Shown: positions 33,248-45,060 of the stretch, one piece after another
Position numbering within the stretch: the first letter of the stretch is position 1
Layout: each line of letters opens with the position of its first letter
The notes under the pieces: model-generated
Seen by the model: only the letters and a program-made list of their open reading frames with translations
The model's database searches: none
What the model was told of the DNA's origin: nothing
Assembly: GCF_030864355.1 (NCBI RefSeq)
Contig: NC_083393.1
Span: 124,001 to 188,000, forward strand
Source of the DNA: Cutaneotrichosporon cavernicola
Taxonomy: Eukaryota > Basidiomycota > Tremellomycetes > Trichosporonales > Trichosporonaceae
Reading direction: 5' to 3'
DNA length: 64,000 nucleotides
Position numbers and translations under genes: made by a program

Positions 33248-33408
33248 CTGACGTGGACCTGGGCGAACGCGAACCAGCGGACCACCGAACCACCGAACCC
33301 AAGCGAGAGACTTGTTGTATCAACGTTCTGCATCATAGTAACTGTAAGCTACGGCATCTGCATTGTGTGTGACTGTACGCTACCATACAGGGTATGGCCA
33401 GTGGAAAT

Positions 33409-33934
33409 CTAAGAACGATAACTGGGATGGGAAAGAGACTGGCTGCCATTCGGCAAGGCCTTGGGTGCGGGATACATCTTGGCCCAAAGCTCGGTGTTGT
33501 GTCCGAACCGCTCGCCGTCCGGAGGAGGCAAACTACCAGGCGGCAAGATACCCCCATACCCCTCGAACTTGCCATCCTGGACGATGGCTATTGAGCTTGT
33601 ATGAGCCTCCCTGGGACGCGACCCGCAGATATCGCAGAAGAACCGAATCGCATCCCCTCCGGACTCGGTTCTGGACCTCCATTGTGCGGGATGGCCTGTG
33701 ATTTGGACAGAGTCAAAGGCGATAATGTACGATGAGATGTGGCCCGTGAGTCAAAGGCGATAATGTACGTTGAGATGCGGCCCGTGAAGCGGTTGCAGTC
33801 TGTGCAGTCTGTAGTCGGCTCTCAGGAGCGTGGTGCGGAAGGAGTGGCTATCCACGACAGATTGGAACGATGCTAGCTTCCTCATCTACAGCCATAGTCA
33901 CCGCGCCGCAATTGTAATGCTCGGCGAGTTTCAT
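33409..33934 (-). pseudogene. GFA/CENP-V-family gene broken by a tandem duplication
   Basis: A start at 33934 (MKLAEHYNCGAVTMAV) leads through a 50-nt intron (33858-33809) into a CTDC motif, then to a 38-bp tandem duplication (33711-33786). The downstream frame then continues with a second Cys pair (FFCDICGS) and ELWAKMYPAPKALPNGS to a stop at 33409. The two halves match the glutathione-dependent formaldehyde-activating/CENP-V fold, which binds zinc through such Cys clusters. Because 38 is not a multiple of three, the halves are in different frames and no splice choice I can see rejoins them. Both repeat units have diverged slightly, so this is probably not an assembly error. Confidence 0.7.
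33711..33786 (-). repeat. Two tandem 38-bp units inside the broken GFA-family gene
   Basis: Units 33711-33748 and 33749-33786 differ at two positions. One unit would restore the family's normal spacing; two shift the frame. Confidence 0.9.
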
Positions 33935-34266
33935 GGCGCCTAGATTGCCACCTCACCCAACGCTGTTGGTTTGACGGTCGGCGCGTATCATGGGTTCGGC
34001 ACACCACCATTCCACCGAACGGCCGACAGGGTATGGGCCGCGAGTCGTACGCTTGATGAGCAAGTCCGACGCTTCTGCCCAAGGCAAGAACGAGCATCGC
34101 AGCGGCGCGGGCGGTGCCTTGTGGTGTGGCATGATTCCCCACTTGAAAACAAGTCTGATGAGCCACGGGGACGACATGCCGCGCCCAACCCCGAACCCGA
34201 CATCGCAAGAGCCCAATGGATACATGCAAGTGGTGGTGATACAATGCTAGAGGCTAGGAGGTGTTG
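33935..34266. other. Intergenic between the GFA-family pseudogene and MDM34
   Basis: An 86-codon plus-strand frame at 33990 and overlapping minus-strand frames are open but show no family features or splice support. Nothing else seen. Confidence 0.35.
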
Positions 34267-36394
34267 TTACTCGGGAATCTTGGGAAACGGGTACGCGGTC
34301 ATCGGCAAGGTCCGCACACTTGCGCTTTTATTGCTCAAGCTCAATGGGACGCGCCGTGCACTCCCCGAACTGGAAGAGGCAAACTCTAGTGGGGGCGTAT
34401 CGTCCGCCTCGGTCTCGTCGACACTCGCCCGTCGGGATACGGGCGCACTCCCACCAACGCGGAAAATACGTTTGCGGCGCCCCTTGACCGGCCCGTGGCC
34501 ACCATTGCCCTCCATGTCCTCGACTGGGGTCGAGCGCCCGAGGTGCGGAAAGGAGCGGACGGCAATGTGCTCGTGTGCACGCGCGTAGGGGGATAGCGTG
34601 TTGGCTGACAGGCTGAGGGTTGCGAGCTGGCTCACACTGTTGTTTAGGGGGAGGGTGATGCGGGGACCAGAGAGGCTGGGAGCGCGCTCGCGTAGGCGAG
34701 AAGGTACAGCCGAACGGGGTTTGGGCTCGTGGCTTACTGTCCGGCGTGGAGGGGTGTCAGGTAATGGGAAGGAGGGGAAGGAGGCGGCGGAGCGTGAGAG
34801 TGAGTTGCCTCTTCCGTGTCGTGGGCCGTTGGCGCGCAGCGGCGAGCCTGGTCGCCCGCCTAATGGGGACGGGGAGGGGGATGCAGCCCGCAAAGCCGTA
34901 CTCAGCGATTGCGCGTGTGATCGCGCATCGCTCACGTTCGTGACCGTCCGCATAAGAGGCGGATGGGAGAAAACACGACCGCCATCGCGCAAGCTGCCCA
35001 CCGTCGAAGTGCCGCCCACGCTGGAGGCGCGCGCTGTAACACTTCCAGTCCCGCCAGAGGGGGACGGCATGGCGCCGCCGAAGCCGCTCTCGCTAGGGGC
35101 ACGGATCCGGCTCTGCGCGTGAAACACGCGTGGGCGGGTGACGACGCCGCCGCCGACCGCGGGGAAGAGCTCCCATGTGATCGTTGAGTCGTCGTCGGGG
35201 CTGGCGACGGACGCGCTCGATCGCCGCGAGGTGTTGGGCGATACCTGCATTGGGGAGCGCACGATGTCGTCGACGACGTCAATGTCCTCGAAATCATCTT
35301 CTGGCTCCAGACCCTCGTCGAAGCTCGAGTCCATCAGACTGCTCAGACCGCGGCCGGTGGTCCGCGCCCGCTGCCACACGCGTCCCAGTGCCTCGTATCC
35401 CGAATGCGTCGGCAAGCCTTCTGGCCTCAGGCCGTAGGTCGGGTCGTAGTGCTCAATGTCCGGGAACACAGTGTACCCAGTGGGCGACTCGCCGAGCGGT
35501 GGTGGGGACGGCTTGAACGACCCCGTACTCGGGCGGTGCAGCGCTCTCCTCCGTGGGGTCGGCGTGGCAGAGGCCGGCGCGAACGAATCGCGACTAAGGT
35601 GGGGCTCCTCGTCGTCGCTGTCGTACTGTGGCCTGTTTGCGGGTGTCACGGGTTCTGGCCCGTCGCGGTACGGCGTCTCGACTGTGCCGCCTGAACCAGT
35701 GAACCAGCGCTGTGAGAGGCGGTGGATGATTCCCGGCAGGTCCTCGCGGAACATCTCGCGCAGCTGCCCCTCAATCTCCTGCTGGAGATATCCACGGATG
35801 ACCTCGACCGAGTCAAAGGTGGAGGAGACGTCAACGTTCTGCAGGGGGTCGTTCTTGAACACGAGCGTGATGCCCTTGGTCTTGGAGACGACGAGAATGA
35901 GGATCGCGCGCAGATGCAGCTTGCTCAGGCGCAGCGTCATTGGCACGAGGAGCGGCTGGGAGGCGAGGAGTGGAGTCGAGATGGGCAGGGTGGAGCTGGG
36001 GATGAGGTTGGGGTTGTGCGACAGTGGGTTGGCCTGCACAAGGCAGCGGACGGTGATCCACGCGTCGCCCTGGTACCCAAGGCGCAGAATTCCGCGAAAA
36101 CGGTCGAGCGAGAGGTCTCCGATCTCCAACAGCGTGAGAGTCGGGGGCTGGGGTTAGCGCCAGAGTAGGAGGGAGTGGAGCTGAAGTGCGGAATCGAGCG
36201 GCATCGACTAGTACGCCATCGCCTGCACGTGAGGCACCCACCTGCGAGCCCATGTTGAGGTCGACGACCTCGATGCGCCCCTGGATAACAGGCGGCTTGT
36301 TTCCCTTGTTGAGCGCCGTCTCGAGCATCGCCTTTGCGTCATCGTAGAACGACGGCGAGAACGCGTTGTCCCATGACGGAAAGCAGAACGACAT
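34267..36394 (-). CDS. MDM34: ERMES subunit MDM34
   Basis: Two exons (36394-36242, 36147-34267), about 677 aa. The start MSFCFPSWDNAFSPSFYDDAKAMLETALNKG and the SMP domain over the first 220 residues (VIQGRIEVVDLNMGSQPPTL; EIGDLSLDRFRGI; LVFKNDPLQNVDVSSTFD) match Mdm34, the mitochondrial outer-membrane partner of the ER-mitochondria encounter structure in lipid transfer. The remainder is Ser/Pro/Arg-rich and likely disordered, with DDEEP, DFEDIDVVDDI and short basic patches. The intron interrupts the SMP domain at Gln/Pro. Confidence 0.92.
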
Positions 36395-37328
36395 GGTAGG
36401 CGGGGTGGGGGGGTGGGGGGCGCGGTATCTGCGTGTATGGGTGAGGGTGGCGTGTATGGGTGAAGACGGTAGGTCTGACGAGGACGGGACGGGCTAGGGG
36501 TAGGCGATAGGAGTGGCGGGGAGGTGAGGTCGCACGAGCAGGTGAGGAGAGTGTGCCTGACTTTTTCGACCGTGACCGAGGACCGAGGACGGCCGTTGGC
36601 GTCGTCAAGTCTTGAGTTGGAATGTGAAAGACAATGTGAGGAGGATGGGACGTGATGTGACTGGAGAAGGGGGTGGTTCAACTGGTCCCAAGAGCGGAAT
36701 GAAGTGAAAGGTTTTGTTGGCCGGTGAGGTAGGAATCAAGAACCGCGCGATAGAGCTGCAATTCAATTAATTGAATGTACAGTAGCAGCTGGGCTAGCGG
36801 GGTAGGGACATGATGCGGGACCGTCAATGTCGAGGTTGGCGGGACTTGCAGAAGCAGATGAGAAGCGGAGGGTTGGCAAATAGATGGCAAGCCGTTGGAC
36901 CGATGGCGGCAAAAACAGAACATCCGATCAACCCCGAGTACCAAGTCGGAACGGGCGGAACCAAATTACGCAGAACATAGGGCTTACATGGCTTGTTTGT
37001 GCCGCGGCACGCATGCATTGCCAGGCAAGCCATGCCGAACTACGCGTCCTCGTTCATGGTCCTATCGTCTCATGACCTGTGCAAGTGTTTTCTCTTCATG
37101 CCGTGCAGCTACAGTACGCCGTATCTGAGCTGAACGCCTGTAGGCCCAAACTACCCAAACTACCCAACTACCCAACCCCAATGCTCGCTGATCTTCCGAC
37201 CATTTTTCAGAACATGAAAAGAATCATAAACAATGATAGTGTGGTCGCGCCGCTCAACGCCCGCCGTTCCTTGTCCATTTTCCCGCAGTACCTGGCCCCA
37301 CGGGCCATCTAGCTCCGCATCTATGCCA
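36395..37328. other. Intergenic region upstream of MDM34
   Basis: About 930 bp with no supported gene. Contains a perfect 16-bp palindrome at 36761-36776, short CCCAAACTA repeats near 37145, and a G/T-rich stretch next to MDM34. Confidence 0.4.
36761..36776. repeat. Perfect 16-bp palindrome ATTCAATTAATTGAAT
   Basis: Related to the copy at 12472. Lies about 370 bp upstream of the MDM34 start in otherwise GC-rich DNA. Confidence 0.45.
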
Positions 37329-38729
37329 CTACTGCTGTCCGACATGCTTGACCTCAACACGACTCGCCCCAATCTTGGGCGGGAGTACGAGGACGGTTGT
37401 ATTGCGCCGCCAGAACGTGACCAAGGTCGTGGCGAGAGTGTCTGGATCGTCCTATTGTCAGCGCCCAGCCCAACCACTGACTCAAACCTCGTGCAAATAA
37501 TGCCCGACATCCTGCATGACCTCTTGCTGGAACTTGCCCTGCCTTTTGTTAGTCTTTTCTTTTAGATGATGCGTACATCTGGCCGACCATGAGGTCGCGG
37601 TCCAGCCGGTCCTGTCCGGCAAGGCAGAGGAAGCGAGCGCACTTGACAGCGAGGAATTTCTGGCTTAGGCCAGCGTACCATTCTGAATCAGCCTGGCGGA
37701 CACAAGAGGAGAAGAACGCGGACACTTACGCTCCCAGTACGGCTCGGTAGCCATCAAATCCGTCCTCCAAACCACCTTATTCCCATCCGGCACAACAATA
37801 GACGGGACGCTAACCCTCGCACTTGTCTCGTTCCGAATCGTCCCAGACGTAACACTGGATCAGCAGGCCCATATTCAACTCACTGCCACCCAATGGCCTC
37901 TGGAACCGAATTGAACTCAGTTGGCCGCTTGGATAAGATTGCCTTCATGAGATGCAGTGACTCGACCGCAGTACCTATCGTCAGCTAACCCCCCACGGAG
38001 ACCTACCCTCGACGACATCGAGCACTCCCACACCGGCAATCGTATACCCTAATTCCTGCAGGACCGGGGCAGCGTTCACGATGGGCGCGGCACCCATAGA
38101 ATGACCAAGGAGCTTGAGTCAGCCCATCCAATTATGACGTACAATCAATGCCGGCGCGGTTTTGGCATCGTCCCACATCTGCTGCACGACAGCGACCAGG
38201 TCAGCTTGGAGTGTCTGCAGGGAGAGATCCTTGTCGTTACCACTTTGCGTCTTGCCTTCCATCAGCACCTTCTTCTTGCAGGACATACCGTGCCCGCGCG
38301 CATCGTATGCGAATACGCCCAACTCTCCTCCGCTTTTAGCAGTAACCGCCTTGGCGAGAGGCGCAAAGCTCAGTGCGCCAGACCCAGCACCGTGATGACA
38401 GAAGAGGTAACTTCCCTGCTTGTTCCTCTGGTTCTGAGCGGGAGGGGCAGTGGGAGGAGAGAGATACGCGCGGAAAGTAGTATCTCTTCCTGGCGGGGCG
38501 ACTTCCAGCGCTTGGGTGAAGAAGTCGGACGCGCTGAGCGGTTCCAGCTTCTTCATGGGCCTGCGATTAGTTGAAATAAGGAGGGATGAGGGACGAACGG
38601 AGACTTGAGGTCGCCGACTTGGTCCAACTCCTCCTCTTCATCGTCGTCGATAGGTTCGGCCCATGGCGCGCGAGTTGGCGCCATGGGCGGAAGGCGGTTG
38701 AGTATCGAGCGCCTGAACTCGTCGGACAT
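37329..38729 (-). CDS. PPE1: Protein phosphatase methylesterase PPE1
   Basis: Eight exons (38729-38599, 38560-38143, 38112-38007, 37974-37884, 37854-37730, 37682-37577, 37542-37488, 37451-37329). The start MSDEFRRSILNRLPP and acidic DDDEEEELD precede the alpha/beta-hydrolase domain: FCHHGAGSGALSF, YDARGHGMS, nucleophile LLGHSMGAA (Ser), GVGVLDVVEGTA, LAGQDRLDRDLMVGQMQGKFQ (acid region) and QDVGHYLHE (His). It demethylates the PP2A catalytic C-terminus. Most introns are under 40 nt. The exon-1 donor is ambiguous (GTTCGT, or GTCTCC 6 bases earlier; both keep frame). Confidence 0.92.
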
Positions 38730-38940
38730 GATTGTTGATGCAGTTGTTGTCGCGCATGCGCACTGCGAGTTAGTTGGCCTCGTCATGGTAGCAAGGACGC
38801 GGGGCTCCAAACCGCCTTATTCGAGCCACCTGTACGAAAAGTCCGCGAGTTGGCCATCGCCGAACTGGTCCTCGCTGCCTCCACTCTGTTCTCAACATCG
38901 ACATTGAAACCGATATCCACGGCTCGGCTGCACGCTTGAT

Positions 38941-38998
38941 CCCCCGCTCTTCCACCCGGAGCCCATCCTTCAACCCCCCGCTCTTCCACCCGGAGCCC
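38941..38998 (+). repeat. Two copies of a 24-bp unit in the MRPL19 upstream region
   Basis: CCCCCGCTCTTCCACCCGGAGCCC occurs at 38941-38964 and 38975-38998, spacing 34. Pyrimidine-rich, just upstream of the MRPL19 start, so probably promoter or leader. Confidence 0.75.
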
Positions 38999-39039
38999 CC
39001 ACTCTTCCTCCTCCTCCTCCTCTCGCGTACCCACTCACC

Positions 39040-39616
39040 ATGTCCGCAAAAGCCGCCGTCACGCAAATAGTCGTGCGTCTCCTCTAGGCCCTTGGCGCCC
39101 GCTGATATAGAAACTCGTCGTCCCCGCTGGGAAGGCTACGCCTTCGCCTCCTGTTGGTCCCGCGCTTGGTGCGCGTGCAGTCAAGGCGATTGACTTTTGC
39201 AAGGAGTTGTGAGTCGGCTTTCCTCGTTCATCCTCGACTGTCCATCCTCGACTCTTCTCGTCCATCCTCCCCTCTCCCCGCTTCGCTGGGCGGACACTCA
39301 CCCCAGCAACGCGCGCACAGCACACTTCAAGCCCGACGTACCCCTCCCGACCCTCATCACGATCAACCCCGACCGCTCGTTCAGCTTTACCTTCCGCACG
39401 CCGACCGTGTCATACCTCCTCAAGAAGGCCGCCAAGATCGACAAGGGGACTGGTATGCCCGGGACTGATATCGTCGGCACCGTGTCACTCAAGCACGTTT
39501 ACGAGATTGCCAAGATCAAGTGCAATGAGGAGGCTATGAAGGCACTCGGTGAGGAGAGGGTTGCGCGCGGGATTATTGGAAGCGCGCGTACCCTCGGTAT
39601 CGAGGTCGTGCCGTAG
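39040..39616 (+). CDS. MRPL19: Mitochondrial ribosomal protein uL11 (MRPL19)
   Basis: Three exons (39040-39072, 39111-39208, 39307-39616), about 146 aa. [31 protein letters not shown] is the bacterial-type L11 start. It continues with [21 protein letters not shown] and ends [14 protein letters not shown]. The bacterial-type sequence indicates the mitochondrial, not cytosolic, L11. No long presequence is evident, as in other fungal Mrpl19. Confidence 0.93.
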
Positions 39617-39838
39617 TCTTGCCGTAGAGTTTGTTGCATCGCATTGTTCTGAGCGAAGAAAGGGGTGACCTACGAGGATTGAAGGAGAGGAGAGGCCGGA
39701 GAGAGAATGGGACGTACGGTAAGGATGGAGTCAGTTGTGAGGGGATCGAAGTGACGGTTGTCTGGGTACAACGGAACACATGCATACAACACGACAAACT
39801 AGCTTGTCATACACCCTGTCAGCTCAATCTACAAGCCT

Positions 39839-41020
39839 CTAGTCGGAGATCTCGATTATCTCGACCTCCTGCTGCTGGCGTTGGCGTTGGGAACGCCGCT
39901 GCGGCTGTGAGCGCTGCTGGCTCAGCGCAGCGGCTTCGACAAGCTCAATATCGTCAAGGAAGCCCTCGTAAGCGTCAAAGCTGTCATCGATCGTCACGTC
40001 GCTCGGAGGGTTCATAAGAGCAGCGCGCCTTGCAGCTGCTCCAGCGACAGCGGCGCGGCGTGGTGGTGCTGAGTCACGCGGCGGCGGTAACGCGGCGACG
40101 GTAGACGAGCGTGCCGTGCGGATTGGCAGCGTGCGGCGAGTCTGGGCCGGCCGCGGCGGGGCTACAGGATTGTTGCGCGCTTTCCTGCCGTCAGCTTACA
40201 ACACATGGTATGGAGCTCACTCGATGCGCGAGGCCAGGGCAGCCTCAAACTTCTCGCCCTGCTCAACTTCGAGGGCCTCCACGGCGCCACCGAGGACCTC
40301 GCAGGTGTCGGGCGTGAGGAGCACTGCTGTTAGCTCTCAAGAGGTGGTGCAGCTAACATGTGCCCTTCAAGCAGCGGACCTTGCGCAGACGGAGCTGATG
40401 TCAGCTCCTCACATTCTCGGTAGCTCACCTTGGTACCGAGCGGTGTGTCAGCCAGCGCGAGCCCCTCCATGCGGCGATATTCGATCGCACGGATCACCGT
40501 ACGCCCGTCGCTAACCTCGAGCGAGAGTATGCTCCGCTGGTATGGAGGCACCTTGCCTTCCTTGACCTCCTCGTCGTCGTCCATCCGGCGGATGCGGGTG
40601 GCGCCGGAGAGCACGTCGCGCCGTTCCTCCAGCGTGCGCTTGAGGTGGACAGCGGACACGCCCACGTCCATAACGCTGTGGATCTGGACGATGAGCGGGC
40701 CGGGAATCGTCGTTGTGTGCCTTGCCACGTCGTCGGCTGTGGGGAGGGTGCGGGATGGGGTGGTGCACGCGCCAAGGTCGGCGTAGAGATATTGTTCTTC
40801 AACAGAGGGAGCGTTTGCTCCGAGTCCAGCGGAGAGGAGTGCGGCAAAACATTCGTTTACCCATGACTGGTGTCAGTTGTGCTCGACCAGGATGAACTGA
40901 GCGCGTTTGAGTGGGGAAGGAAAGTGAGTCTGAGTCGGAGAAGGAACGACTCACCTGATCTGGTGGTGGATCGGGGTAGCGCTCTGCGAGGTATGCGCGG
41001 ACGGCTGTTGGGGTAGCCAT
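39839..41020 (-). CDS. RMI1: RecQ-mediated genome instability protein RMI1
   Basis: Five exons (41020-40955, 40866 to about 40429, then three short ones ending at 39839). It opens MATPTAVRAYLAERYPDPPPDQ (a three-helix start), then the OB fold: HTTTIPGPLIVQIHSVMDVGVSAVHL, LEVSDGRTVIRAIEYRRMEGL, LGTKLRLRKVRCLKG, then TPDTCEVLGGAVEALE. The C-terminal part is Arg/Ala/Pro-rich and ends in an acidic EVEIIEISD, reminiscent of a SUMO-interacting motif (inference). Rmi1 stabilises Top3-Sgs1 for Holliday-junction dissolution. One small exon sits between introns near 40.35-40.42 kb. Confidence 0.85.
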
Positions 41021-41346
41021 TTGTGCCGAGACTGGTCAGCGCAGAGCGAAAGTAGCTGAAAGACTAGTTTGGAGTGTTGAGGACAAGTGGTGAGAATGTT
41101 TACAATCACAACCTACGAGAAAGCCAAACAAATCCATCTAGCAGTCCAGTCAACCTCCACTCTGCCTTGTTCCCCCACCCCTCCAGCCTGCCTCGTCCAT
41201 CTTTCCACCTTTCCACCTTTCCTACGTTACGTCTCAATGATCAATGAGGTATGCATGCTACAACGTTTTATGGCGACATGAATTGCGCCATTCTGGAGTC
41301 AGCGGCGGCTCGCGTCCGGCGGCCACCGCAGCGGGTTTGCCAAGCC

Positions 41347-42296
41347 TCACGGGTTGGCCTCGGCCTGCTTCTTGTCTTTGGAGAGGCGGGCCTCAAGCTT
41401 GTTGAACTCGTCGAGAGCGATACGCTCCTCCTCGTCCAGGAACTGCTCGACGCTCTGCACCTCGGGAACATAGTGCATGAGCATGCGCTCGATACCGTTC
41501 TTGAGCGTGACCTCGCTCGAGCTGCAGCCACGGCAAGACCCCTTGAGCTTGAGCTGCACGATACCGCTGTCCTCGTCAAACCCGCGGAACTCAATGTCGC
41601 CACCGTCCTCCATAATGGCCGGGCGCACACGCGTCTCGAGCAGCTCCTTGATCATAGCCACGACTTCGCTGTCCGTGTCGAGCACGCGCGTGTCCTCGGC
41701 GCCAGACGACTCGTGGCCCTCCTTGAACAGCGGGGCGCCGCTCGCAAAGTGCTCCATGAGAATCGCAAAGACCTCGGGCTTGAGCACGCTCCAGTTGTAG
41801 CTTTCGTCCTTGGAGCATGTCACAAAGTCGGGTCCGAAGAAGACGCCGACCACGCCATCGACGTTGAGCAGCCGCGTCGCGAGAGGGGAGGCAAGCGCGC
41901 TCCGGATGTCGAGGAACTCCTGCGAGCCTCCGTTGAGCATGACTTCGACCCCGGGAATGAACTTGAGCGAGGCCTCGTTGGGGGTCGTCTCGGTCTGGAT
42001 AAACATGGTGCGGGCTGGGGTTAGCACCGAGAGCGGAACGGCTGGTAGACCAGATGCCTAGCGATCAAGTCGCAGGAGCAATACAGCTGGGACGGTTATG
42101 GGGGAACCCAAAACTCACTCTGCTGCTGAAGCAAATGGGGCATGGCAACGCGTCCAAAGTCGACGCCGCGCACCATGCCGACCCGCGGAGCAGCGATACG
42201 GGCCGTAGTAGACAACGCACGCACAGCGGCGCGAGCCCGTGGTGGGCGGAGGGTGTTGGCAGCGATGCGAGATGAGGAAGCGATGGCGGAACGCAT
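41347..42296 (-). CDS. NFU1: Mitochondrial iron-sulfur scaffold NFU1
   Basis: Two exons (42296-42119, 42014-41347), about 281 aa. An Arg/Ala/Ser-rich presequence (MRSAIASSSRIAANTLRPPRARAAVRALSTT) precedes the Nfu N-domain (MFIQTETTPNEASLKFIPG) and the C-terminal NifU domain. That domain has RPAIMEDGGDIEFRGF and the cluster-binding Cys pair in KGSCRGCSSSEVTLKNGIERML. It delivers 4Fe-4S clusters to lipoyl synthase and respiratory proteins. The tail is Lys/Glu-rich. Confidence 0.95.
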
Positions 42297-43343
42297 AGTG
42301 GTGACCGTGGTGATGTATTGGGTGGAGTGAGATTTAAGTCTGTCACCGTACAGACTAGTCAGCAAAAGAGTGTCGGGTGGCGAGTGGGCAAAACGCGGGC
42401 GGGACCAATCGGCCGGCGCCTATATCCCCCGCCTTGCCATGACCTGCGTCATTCGCTTGAACGCAGCCCACTCCGAGCTCAGAGATTATGGCCGAGGCAG
42501 GCAGAGGCGGGAGAGGCAGCTGACTCCAGATGCATCCGAGGATACGTACGTGGGCATGCGAACGAGATGAGGTGAGATTGTAGAATTGTAGATCGGCTTT
42601 TCTCGGTCCAGGCTGCCTGGCAGGTGAGGCTTTAGCTCTCGAGCAGCAATCAGCAACTGGAGCCTAACTGTAGTTCTGTAGCTAACTGATAACTGGGTGG
42701 CGCTGGGTGGCGACTCTAGGTTTGAACCGAGAAGCTCATAACCTTGCCCACAAACTCCTAATGATACAGTGATTATAAACGTGGCAGTAGTGCAGGGCAG
42801 AAAGTCTGGTCCCAATGGATCTCATCATCCCATCAGTTCAGTCGCATCGGGTAGCTTTGCGTACCAGCGTTACCTCGTCTTCTCTCAGCTAAAACGAAAA
42901 CGCATGTACGCTGACGTGGGAACGTGGATACGTGGAGAGGGTTACATGTAAAAGAGTTAGGTGATATATTAGGTAGTTGTATGAAAGAGTTGCTTTTGAA
43001 TGGATGTAGAGTGTGAGGTTGGACCGAAAGCATCCGCGTCTGCCGGCGGTTTGGCCACCGCGTCATCAATCCTCAACCCTCTCTAGCTCTTGTCATTCCT
43101 CTCCATCTTCTTCATCATCTTCAAATACGCATCACGCATCACATCACATCACACACGCTATCATTCTCTCATATTCATTCACGCGCTTGGTCCCATCTCA
43201 CTGGCTGCTGCGCTTTGCTCTAATCCTAAAACTCCCCGCCCAAACCCAGAGGGCCCGCGCACACGTCCCTCCGAGTCACCCACTCACCCACTCGTGCACT
43301 CTTCCTCTCCACTTGTCACCTCTCACACCACATCCTATTCACC
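42297..43343. other. Divergent upstream region, NFU1 and ATG18
   Basis: About 1.05 kb with no supported gene. The last 350 bp (C/T-rich, with TCACATCACATCACAC-type repeats near 43130) looks like the ATG18 leader. Confidence 0.4.
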
Positions 43344-44761
43344 ATGGCGCCCAACGGCAAGCGCCATCCTGACCTCCTGGTGCGCATGAGAGCGCTGCGG
43401 GGCTGACAGCAGTCGTGTAACTTCAACCAGGACTTCTCGTGCATCGCTATCGGGCACAAGAAAGGGTACACGATCCTCAACTGCGACCCATTCGGCAAGG
43501 TCCACTCGAAGAGTGAGTACAGGACGGCGACGCAGTGGAGCTGTTTCTCGAGTAGGTGGGGCTCACACCAGATGACCAAGGCGCGACAGGTGTCGTCGAG
43601 ATGCTATTCTGCACGTCGTTGGTAGCGCTCGTCGGCGCGCCCGACACGCAGCCCAGCAACTCGCCGCGCAAGCTCCAGATTGTCAACACCAAGGTGAGTT
43701 GATTGATCTTGGGCGAAACTGACAGCAGCGACAATCTACCATCTGCGAGCTCATCTTCCCGTCGTCGGTGCTCGCTGTCAAGATGAACCGAAAACGGCTT
43801 ATCGTCGTGCTCGAGACCGAGATCTACATCTACGATATCTCTACGATGAAGCTGCTTCACACGATCGAGACGGGACCCAACCCCAATGCAGTGTGCGCCC
43901 TTTCTTCGTCGAGCGAGAACTCGTACCTCGCCTACCCCTCGCCTCCCCCATCCCCTTCGCCATCCGTGCAGGGGAACGTTCCGCCCACGGCACCTGCACC
44001 AACAACAGGCGACGTCCTCATCTACGACACTCTGAACCTGCGCGCAGTCAACGTGATCCAAGCACACAAGGCACCCATCGCCTGCTTGGCGCTCAACTCG
44101 TCAGGCACCATGCTAGCGACAGCCAGCGACAAAGGCACTGTCGTCCGCGTCTTCTCAGTGCCCGAGGCCAAGAAGCTTTGGCAGTTCCGCCGCGGTTCAA
44201 GCTCGGCGCACATGTTCAGCATGAACTTCAACCTCGCATCGACTCTCCTCGCCGTGTCGAGCGATACCTCGACCATTCACATCTATCGCCTCGCGTCAGG
44301 TCGCAAGGCCAGCACGGGTGGTGACGACTCTCCACCAGCGAGTGGGAGCAGCGGGGGCTTTGAGGCCGATCCGAACCCACCGACGCTCGCGCCACACTCT
44401 GCTGCCCAGTCCCTGCGTCGCCGGAGCTACCACATTGGCAAGACGCTGCTCGGCGGGGCAGGTACATACCTGCCCAAGGGTGTGACCGAGATGTGGGAGC
44501 CGCAGCGCGACTTTGCGCACATCAAGCTGCGGCCTGCGCAGACTGGTGTGCGGACTGTTGTGGCGATGAGTGCGACGCTGCCGCAGGTCATGGTCATCAG
44601 TGCAGATGGCGTGTTCCAGGCGTACAACATTGACCTCGAGAACGGGGGCGAGTGCGCGTTGATGAAGGAGTTTAGGTGAGCAGAGTTTTGCGCGAACACG
44701 AACAGCAGCTGACGGCAGCCTTTTGAACAACGAGGACACGCTTGGGACCAATGCCGAGTGA
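43344..44761 (+). CDS. ATG18: PROPPIN autophagy protein, ATG18 family
   Basis: Five exons (43344-43379, 43413-43512, 43572-43693, 43729-44675, 44719-44761), about 415 aa. A seven-bladed beta-propeller: [69 protein letters not shown], and the PI3P-binding motif [11 protein letters not shown] disordered Pro/Ser loop lies between blades. It binds PI3P/PI(3,5)P2 on vacuole and autophagosome membranes. Atg18 and Atg21 cannot be told apart with certainty; length and motif favour Atg18. Confidence 0.88.
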
Positions 44762-45060
44762 TAGTGGCTCTAGATAGTCTTTGGCAGTTGTAACATGGAA
44801 TCTAATGGTGATCAAAGTGGTTTTGAGAGCGGGATCAGCGGGATCAAAGCCGCGCGTGGTGATGGTCGTGCCATGTGGAGGGTGTTTAACAGTTGAATCG
44901 TACGGTGAACGCGCCAAGGTACGGTACGGTACGACTTGATTCTCTCTCCCTACGCCATCTCTCGGCATCGTCAGGTCCGCCCCCCTCAGCCTTCCCTCCT
45001 CCGACTCCTCGACTCCGTACCAGCCAGCGCCCTCACAAAGGCAAATCAAAGTTCATCACA

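Noticed and set aside
44893..45060. Longer N-terminus for ERG8
   Set aside because: The upstream frame starts at 44893, but the family start region is reached from 45061 or 45091, and the intervening sequence looks like a C/T-rich leader.
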